Source of the DNA: Mesostigma viride
Taxonomy: Eukaryota > Streptophyta > Mesostigmatophyceae > Mesostigmatales > Mesostigmataceae
Direction of reading: 5' to 3'
DNA: 22,500 bases
Assembly: GCA_009746045.1 (NCBI GenBank)
Contig: RPFO01000497.1
Location: forward strand, 127,501-150,000
A program made the position numbers and the translations under genes. Each line of letters opens with the position of its first letter. Positions within the stretch are counted from its first letter, which is position 1. Below, piece by piece: positions 17,057 through 22,500 of the stretch. Under the pieces are notes generated by a model. It had not been told where the DNA came from and did no database searches. It saw only the letters and a program-made list of their open reading frames with translations.

Positions 17057-18008
17057 TTAATTAATTAATTATCAACATCACTCCGTTGGGAGTAGATGTA
17101 GCACATAGCCCTGAGAAGGGGCATATGGCTTTTAATACATTCTAGGCTACTTCATGCAAGGGTGGGAATGTAAGCTACCCCTGCTCTAGGTGCACCAGGG
17201 CACCCGCACCCTCATGGTCTATCACGCTATGCCCGGGTAAGGGGGGAGCATGCCTGTGAGGGGGAAGACCATCATGGCTATACAAAAACTAGAGCGTGGC
17301 ATCTCAGCAGAGAGCAGCTCTCTGCATGGGCACAGCATTACTAAATAAAACTAGGCATCGTCTGGAGTGTGGCTCATCATAGGCACACATGTACATGATT
17401 GCATAAAGCGCGTGGCTTAGCTGGAATAGGGCCTAGAGCTAGGAGGCGTACATGTACATCGCCACGGTCTATCTATTCTACACTACTACTGCTGTATTCC
17501 CCTAAGCTGGGGCGTCTGGAGTCGCTGGGGCCGCGGGGGTCGCCTGCCAGGGCTTGTGGCCGACGTAGATGGCCGCCCCCTTCCAGTACACCGGCTGCCC
17601 CGCCTTGGTCTGCCGGAGCTGGAGGTAGGTCGGCCATAGCTCCCGTCGCCGTTGTTGCTGCGCCAGGGTCAAGTCGTCATCAAGGGTGAAGAGAGTCTTC
17701 TCGAGCCGCTTGCGGCGTCTGAGAAAAGAAATCTTGTCCGCCGGGGTCTTAAAGGTGAGAAGGAGCGGGGGCGGCCCTGCCTTACCCCGCGCGCGGGGAA
17801 GGCGGTGGGCGGCCAGCTCGATCTCACCAGTAAGGCCCATGCGATCAAGGATTTCTCTCTCAAAAGCACGCGCAAGCTTCTCGGAATTCTCACCTTCCTC
17901 CATCTTGAGATTCTTGACAATGACGTTGAGGCTGCGCTTGGCGAGCTCGGCCTCCTCGCGGCTCCAGGTCAAGCGTCTGCCGCTGGAGCTGTGCTGCGAC
18001 GGCGGAGG
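17057..18008 (-). mobile_element. 5'-truncated LINE-like copy, ORF1 plus 3' UTR, inserted in TGGA repeat
   Basis: On the minus strand this copy starts abruptly at 18008 inside the region equivalent to 16040 of the other copy, holds the ORF1 C-terminal half (to 17502) and about 430 bp of 3' UTR, and ends in TAATTAATTAATTAA at 17057-17071. It is flanked by TGGA units on both sides: 162 on the left and three on the right (18009-18020). Truncation at the 5' end, a simple-repeat tail and repeated target sequence are what target-primed reverse transcription leaves. No ORF2 (endonuclease/RT) lies between ORF1 and the 3' end. Confidence 0.65.
17502..17972 (-). pseudogene. L1-type ORF1 protein fragment (RRM and C-terminal domain)
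   Basis: The frame reads REEAELAKRSLNVIVKNLKM, then EEGENSEKLARAFEREILDR, then AHRLPRARGKAGPPPLLLTF with KTPADKISFLRRRKRLEKTL, a DDDLTLAQQQRRRELWPTYL segment and PVYWKGAAIYVG. The order 'LNVIVKNL, EGE, RLG-like basic stretch, P-x-LL-x-F, DDDLT-x-QQ-x-RR-x-LWP' resembles the RRM and C-terminal domain of L1-clade ORF1 nucleic-acid chaperones. An extra 4 bp near 17957 puts the start out of frame with upstream coding, and there is no ATG, so the copy is not functional. It ends with a Pro/Ala-rich tail. A host protein with a similar domain is possible, but the second inverted copy argues for a transposable element. Confidence 0.6.
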
Positions 18009-18020
18009 TGGATGGATGGA

Positions 18021-19156
18021 CGGATTTTATCCCCTATTCCTATGTATTTCCTCACGTGTACGGCCTTATAAGCTTCACCAATTCTGGCAAACCAAACGGT
18101 TCTTCAGAAAATTGGCTCCGCCAGATAAGGTTTGTCTACCATTCCACTTTCCATCATACATTTGAGTTGGCCCGTCTGAGGGAAGATGTGAATGCCTGCT
18201 GAAAGACTCACTCACACATGCTATCCCCACCCAGGCCGCAGCCTACAGCAGTCTATTAGACCTGGGTTTCAGAAACATGGCAGGCTGTGTCCGTTAATAT
18301 AGGGGCTCCGTTCTCCAACGGCCAGTTCCTGTCCACATTGAAAACAGCCAACGTCTACGCACGGCCATACCTTGAAGTCCTAATTACCGTGCTTCTAGCT
18401 TCAAGCTTCGCCGTGGTTTCGTTAACTAGCGTCAACGCTGCCACGACGTAGGCATGATATTTGAAGGGAGGCTTTGAAGAAAGCACGCATGTGTACGCGT
18501 CCTTGGTGTATGATTGCTTGCCTTACCACTGGAATTCTATCCAGGTGGTGCCGATGCCAGTTGTCAGATAGCACTCGGTGGTGTAGATACAAGGCCATTA
18601 AGTTAACCTTTTGGCTAGTTTAATGCGATCCATGTGTGGGAGGGAGAAGCCATGACGCAGTATGAGCCATGGCAGCACGCCAGCAGCTCCGCCTGGAATG
18701 TCGATCGTCGACCGGCTGATCTTGAGGCTCACAGCTGTGCCTGGCAACCAGGCAGTATGCATAAGATCCGCACATTCAGATGGGCGAGGAACTGCCAGAG
18801 CTAGTCAGTGCATGCCACCGTCGCAATGGCCACTACATGGACAACGGCCAGGCGATGTGCCCAATGCGGGCCACATTAGGTGAAATGGTAGGTAATATTC
18901 CTTGAGATTGTCCACCACAAGCACCCATGCTCATGCAGGTATTACCAGAGGGATAAGAGCATTCCCGAACCGGGAGGTCAATGCGTTCCGATGATCAAAT
19001 AAAACCATCGCAGTTGTTTCAGTCAACTGAGTCAAGCTGCCCTCCATCCTCCATGTCTACTTCGAAGAGCGACAGGAAGGTTCGATAAGTGAAGTCATAT
19101 CGTATTGTCTCCTTGATATCGTAGCATGTCGTACCGCATGCGCATAGGGTTCGGAC
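18021..19156. other. Spacer without supported genes
   Basis: Only short frames occur (for example 18662-18883, plus) and none has a recognisable motif. I see no RNA gene or clear repeat here. Confidence 0.5.
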
Positions 19157-20508
19157 TTAACCCATAGTCCGCTGACCAATTTTTGGCACTTTCATACCCC
19201 TGAAAATGAAAAAAATCATAACTCATAGGCCACAACTCCAAATACCCCCAACCAAGATGCTAGGAGTATCTACACTTCAAGGGCTTTCAGAATATGCAAT
19301 AATACCATGGCTTTATCAAAGCAATTGGATGATAGCTCCTGTCAAAGTTGGCCAAAAGACGATCTTTTTTCCCCAAGGAAAAGTTTACCCCCCCCTTTTT
19401 TCCCAGGGAGGGTAGGGAACCTCAATACCAACATTGGACAACTTAGTTGGATAGTCCAATGGGGGTTTCCTTGGGTCAGACCATCCGGATAACCCATAAA
19501 CCCTATATAACGTGCTCATATATGTGTGTGGGTTACGCGCGTGAAAACAGCTATCTATGACATGCAACACGATAATGCATTATAGCAAGCTATAAAAGGC
19601 TGCCAAAAGTGCTGGAATACAAACACGTTGCCTACCTGCACTAACGGAATGCCATACTCCATAGAAATGCCATAAACTGGGCACTTTCAGGGCTAATACC
19701 ACTCTCTACAACAGGCATGGAAGCTTGCTGAAATATGCATGGATAAAATCGTCATATATAATGCATGGGAGGCGTATTCCGCTGCAAACAACACGCAAAT
19801 ACGTTGTCGTACCTAGCTCGTTCATCTCCTGCCCGGATTCCGCTGGCCGGGACCACCATATCTCACACATACCGTTGCTCTATGGGCATAGACAACCGTA
19901 GCCGCAACATGCATGCATCCTTTATGATTACCAGGTTGATGTTCCGTTCAAAGATGACATATAAACGTGTCCGCATTCCCAGCAAATGCTGTAGCGGACA
20001 TCCCGTAGCAAACCTGGATGCTTGGGCTGGCGCAGACTGCCCGGCCATGAGGAGAAAATCGACATATGATAGGCGATGACTCGTCTGGCACTGGCGACCA
20101 AGAAGGCAGTATTTTCCTACCTGTATTTTCCCAATCCTAAAAATCTGGCCATGCCTGACATACAAAAATCACGCATCATCATTCTGAGCAACATTCTAAC
20201 CCATTTCTAGCCGCGAGACGCAAAATTTCCCTGATAACGGCACGTTGACAGCCATATCTCGCTACGCGCGCGCGCGAGTGAAAATTTCCCGCCAAAGTCA
20301 CGTGATACTATCTCAATGCACGTTGTATTTACCAGGCTATGGCGAATATACCCCCCAAACCTATGCATCACCTTCGTCCCTAAGTGTTCCCAGACCCACC
20401 GGACAACTTCCCTCCGTCACGGGTGGCGCGGCGCTCCAGGAATTACGTGGTTTATTACGTTAAGTCAAAGTGCATGCGATCACATGCAGTTTTCGGACTA
20501 TGGGTTAA
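19157..20508. mobile_element. Candidate non-autonomous piggyBac-like element (TTAA-flanked)
   Basis: TTAA (19157-19160) is followed by CCCATAGTCCG (19161-19171), and CGGACTATGGG (20494-20504) is followed by TTAA (20505-20508). With one further matching base outside each end, the inverted match is 16 bp. A TTAA target duplication with termini beginning CCC is the signature of the piggyBac superfamily. The 1,344-bp interior has no transposase-like frame: the longest frames are about 100 codons and without motif. It does contain a TATAAAAG near 19591 and homopolymeric pyrimidine runs near 19380-19400. The inner sequences next to the two termini do not match each other, so the terminal repeat is only 11 bp. 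Confidence 0.45.
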
Positions 20509-21728
20509 GAGTTATGACTAATTGCGAATTCGCCGGGGATCAAGAAAATTGCATCAGTCTGGTGGTCTGGAAAAACCGGAACACCTGTGAGAGCTCAGTC
20601 GGGGGCTCGGGACCTGGCCGGAACCTCGGAAGGCGGATTAGTACTAGCAGTCTTTTAGTAGTACACTGTACACTCCTACACGATTTCTACTTCCCAATAT
20701 TTAGATAATAGAGTCGTTTTATACCTCGGCTAAAAAGTTGACATATTTAAAAAAGCAGAAAAAAAAGTGCTAATAGCTAGACCGCTGGGTTCGAACTTTG
20801 ATTTCAACCGTTATCTTTCAAACTATCTTAAAAACGGTTGTGATGGGTAGGTAGACATACCATCCCTATTAAGCCTTGTTCCCGTACTTGATAGTTGATA
20901 CTTCAGCTGTCGCTAGCATCCCTGTCCTTGCAAACCTGTATGTAATTGCCCATGATAATAATAGAAAATATTGGCTTCGCTCGTCGATGGAAACGCACAG
21001 TTTCTGCTCGCCAGTTTATGAAGTCACGGACACATGGATGCCTCGACACGCTGAATATTCATTTACCTTGTTACTTCGGGCAATGTTCCGCTAATTTAGA
21101 ACTCTTGTTGCGCCTTTCTCGGTGCATCGGCAACTCGCGGCAGTAACAATAGCACTGGCAATGGCGAGCCCAATTTCAGCCATTACAAGGAATGCATCAA
21201 CATGGATTCGTTCAGACGGAGGGTCCAATCCAGCAGTAATTTTCGACAATTATTGTTGAGGCTGGGAGGCAGAGATTTGGCTGCTCGCTTTCCTACAGGG
21301 GTATCAAGTCCGCGAAAGGCGGATGGTTGAACAAGCATTTGTGCTGCTCGTCTGACTTCGGGTTTTCGGCACTGTAGGGGGGCTGTCATGGATGACGACA
21401 TCACGGTGCGTTCGAGATTACCTATAACCCCGGCCGTTTGGGCTGAGTGGCATTATGCTCATGCTTTCGCATCCTAAAGTAGCAGTATCTTCATAATTTG
21501 CCGTACCACTCGTCACAATGTCAGAAGTAGTCACGATTTCAACCTTAACTGTGCGCCTCAATAGGGCAGCTTGCAACACCGCGGCACATGGTCCAAATTC
21601 AGCCAACAAAACCACGCACTCTCGAAACATGCGATGTGAATATCAGGCACAGAACACCCCTAGAAACATGCAAACAAATCTGTGTTCACGCTTTATCACA
21701 CGTATCTCCTACCCTTCATGCACACGTC
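20509..21728. other. Spacer upstream of the right-edge gene
   Basis: No gene is supported. The stretch includes an 8-bp inverted repeat CAACCGTT/AACGGTTG near 20806-20844 and an isolated GGGTTCGAAC that looks like a tRNA B box but has no tRNA fold around it. The last few hundred bases should include the promoter and 5' UTR of the gene starting at 21729; no clear TATA box is seen. Confidence 0.45.
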
Positions 21729-22500
21729 ATGCCGACCGCTCAGAGCCGGCTGGACGCGTTCAGCTCCAACATCAACGACGACGTCGGCGGGTGGGGCACC
21801 GGCGCGGACGACGGCGACACCCATGTGTATGCGGCACGCCCCGCGGGCAGCCGGCCCTCCCCCTTCCGCCAACCAGGCGAAGACACCTCGCGACGCGACA
21901 GCACAGGGAGTGGCGTCAACAGCCCCGCGAGAGACCGCAATGCGCAAGATGCCGCCCGCAGTGGCCAGAAAGCACCTCCACCAAAGGGAGCCGCAAGACC
22001 ACCTTCGGAGCTCCGCAATACTAATAATAGCCCGGCCCTGACATCCGCCCGTGGACAGCAGCCCTCCCCCGCGCCTCCGCCGCAAAAGGCCGCAGCTGCG
22101 GCGCCAGTACGGCCGCGCCCAGGTCCTTCTGGCATCCCTGCCCCGCCCGACAGCAAGCCCCGTGCGGATGACAGCAGCGGGGACAGCAGCCGGAGCCCCT
22201 CGCGGGGGACCTCGGCCCGCCGGCGCGCGGGCAGTGCCCACCGATCCGGTCAAGAAGGGCCCCCCACAAGTGGCGCGTATGACAGCAGCAGCAGCAGCAG
22301 CACCGTGGCTGCTCCCGGCAGCCGGGACGTCCAGCGGCGGCCAGCAGCCGAGCCCCTGGACCCCATGTCCGCGCTCGAGCAGGCATCCCAGGGGGCCAGG
22401 GGGGCACGCAGGGGAGGGGGGGGCGTGTCCGCTGGCCCTGGTGCGTGGGGGGATGACGAGGACGACCACGTGTACGCGGCAGGTGGCGCCGCCACACGCG
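21729..22500 (+). CDS. Low-complexity Pro/Ser/Ala/Arg-rich protein, partial (runs off right edge)
   Basis: From ATG 21729 (MPTAQSRLDAFSSNINDDVG) the plus frame stays open for 257 codons to the window edge, in DNA that is markedly more GC-rich than the preceding spacer. The sequence looks disordered: many Pro, Ser, Arg and Gly, a KAAAAAPVRPRPGP stretch, and a (AGC)6 serine run at about 22281-22298. A short motif is repeated near both ends of the visible part: WGTGADDGDTHVYAA (residues 22-36) and WGDDEDDHVYAA (240-251). Other frames on both strands are also long here because the DNA is GC-rich, but this one has a plausible ATG and the repeated motif. I recognise no family; an intron could also exist. 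The start choice is the first ATG in this frame near the GC shift. Confidence 0.6.
   Translation, partial: MPTAQSRLDAFSSNINDDVGGWGTGADDGDTHVYAARPAGSRPSPFRQPGEDTSRRDSTGSGVNSPARDRNAQDAARSGQKAPPPKGAARPPSELRNTNNSPALTSARGQQPSPAPPPQKAAAAAPVRPRPGPSGIPAPPDSKPRADDSSGDSSRSPSRGTSARRRAGSAHRSGQEGPPTSGAYDSSSSSSTVAAPGSRDVQRRPAAEPLDPMSALEQASQGARGARRGGGGVSAGPGAWGDDEDDHVYAAGGAATR
22281..22298 (+). repeat. (AGC)6 trinucleotide run
   Basis: Six AGC codons in the frame of the right-edge ORF give six consecutive Ser. Trinucleotide runs of this kind are common in disordered algal proteins. Confidence 0.8.

Noticed and set aside
16366-17068. Three overlapping plus-strand frames of about 230 codons coding (WMDG)n
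   Set aside because: They arise only because the TGGA repeat has no stop in any frame; there is no independent sign of a gene.
20790-20802. GGGTTCGAAC resembling a tRNA B box
   Set aside because: No A box at suitable distance and no cloverleaf can be drawn around it.
21696-22497. Long minus-strand frames (up to 257 codons) opposite the right-edge gene
   Set aside because: They are mirror images of GC-rich codons; the plus frame has a suitable ATG, continues to the edge and has a repeated motif.

Overview
The window looks like nuclear DNA of a eukaryotic microalga, most likely a chlorophyte green alga (inference). The evidence is a spliced beta-carbonic anhydrase with an Arg/Ala-rich, mitochondrial-looking leader, GC-rich coding sequence beside AT-rich spacers, a chromodomain Ty3/gypsy retrotransposon, non-LTR retroelement debris and long microsatellites. 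Only two host-type genes are visible: the carbonic anhydrase (1648-3296, two exons, plus strand) and a partial open frame running off the right edge (21729-22500, plus strand). Most of the rest is transposable-element sequence, much of it nested.

Layout. 1-1560 is gene-poor, with a 14-bp perfect hairpin and an A14 tract. 1556-3296 is the carbonic anhydrase with a TATA-like box. 3297-5640 is repeat-rich: tandem 90-115 bp repeats, a possible reverse-transcriptase remnant, (CCACGAG)13, and several copies of a stem-loop followed by an AATT-rich tail. From 5648 a decayed LINE ORF1-like frame begins. It is split at 5907-15277 by a full-length minus-strand Ty3/gypsy element (670/664-bp LTRs, 5-bp target duplication CCCGG) and resumes to 16367. 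Then come a perfect (TGGA)162 microsatellite (16409-17056) and a second, inverted and 5'-truncated copy of the LINE-like element (17057-18008), which itself sits inside TGGA repeat. 18021-21728 has no convincing gene but holds a TTAA-flanked inverted-repeat pair (19157-20508) that may bound a piggyBac-like non-autonomous transposon.

The Ty3/gypsy element is the most interesting object. Read on the minus strand it runs: LTR, a small ORF with an RNase H1 N-terminal/hybrid-binding-type domain, gag with CCHC knuckle, protease, integrase (HHCC, DD35E) with chromodomain, an unrecognised 3' ORF, polypurine tract, LTR. No reverse transcriptase or RNase H catalytic domain is present and there is no room for one between protease and integrase. 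Yet the LTRs differ by only two substitutions and three indels, and the target duplication is intact, which suggests recent mobilisation in trans. Several reading-frame breaks within it all need the same -1 correction.

All family assignments come from reading motifs by eye; no database search was run.
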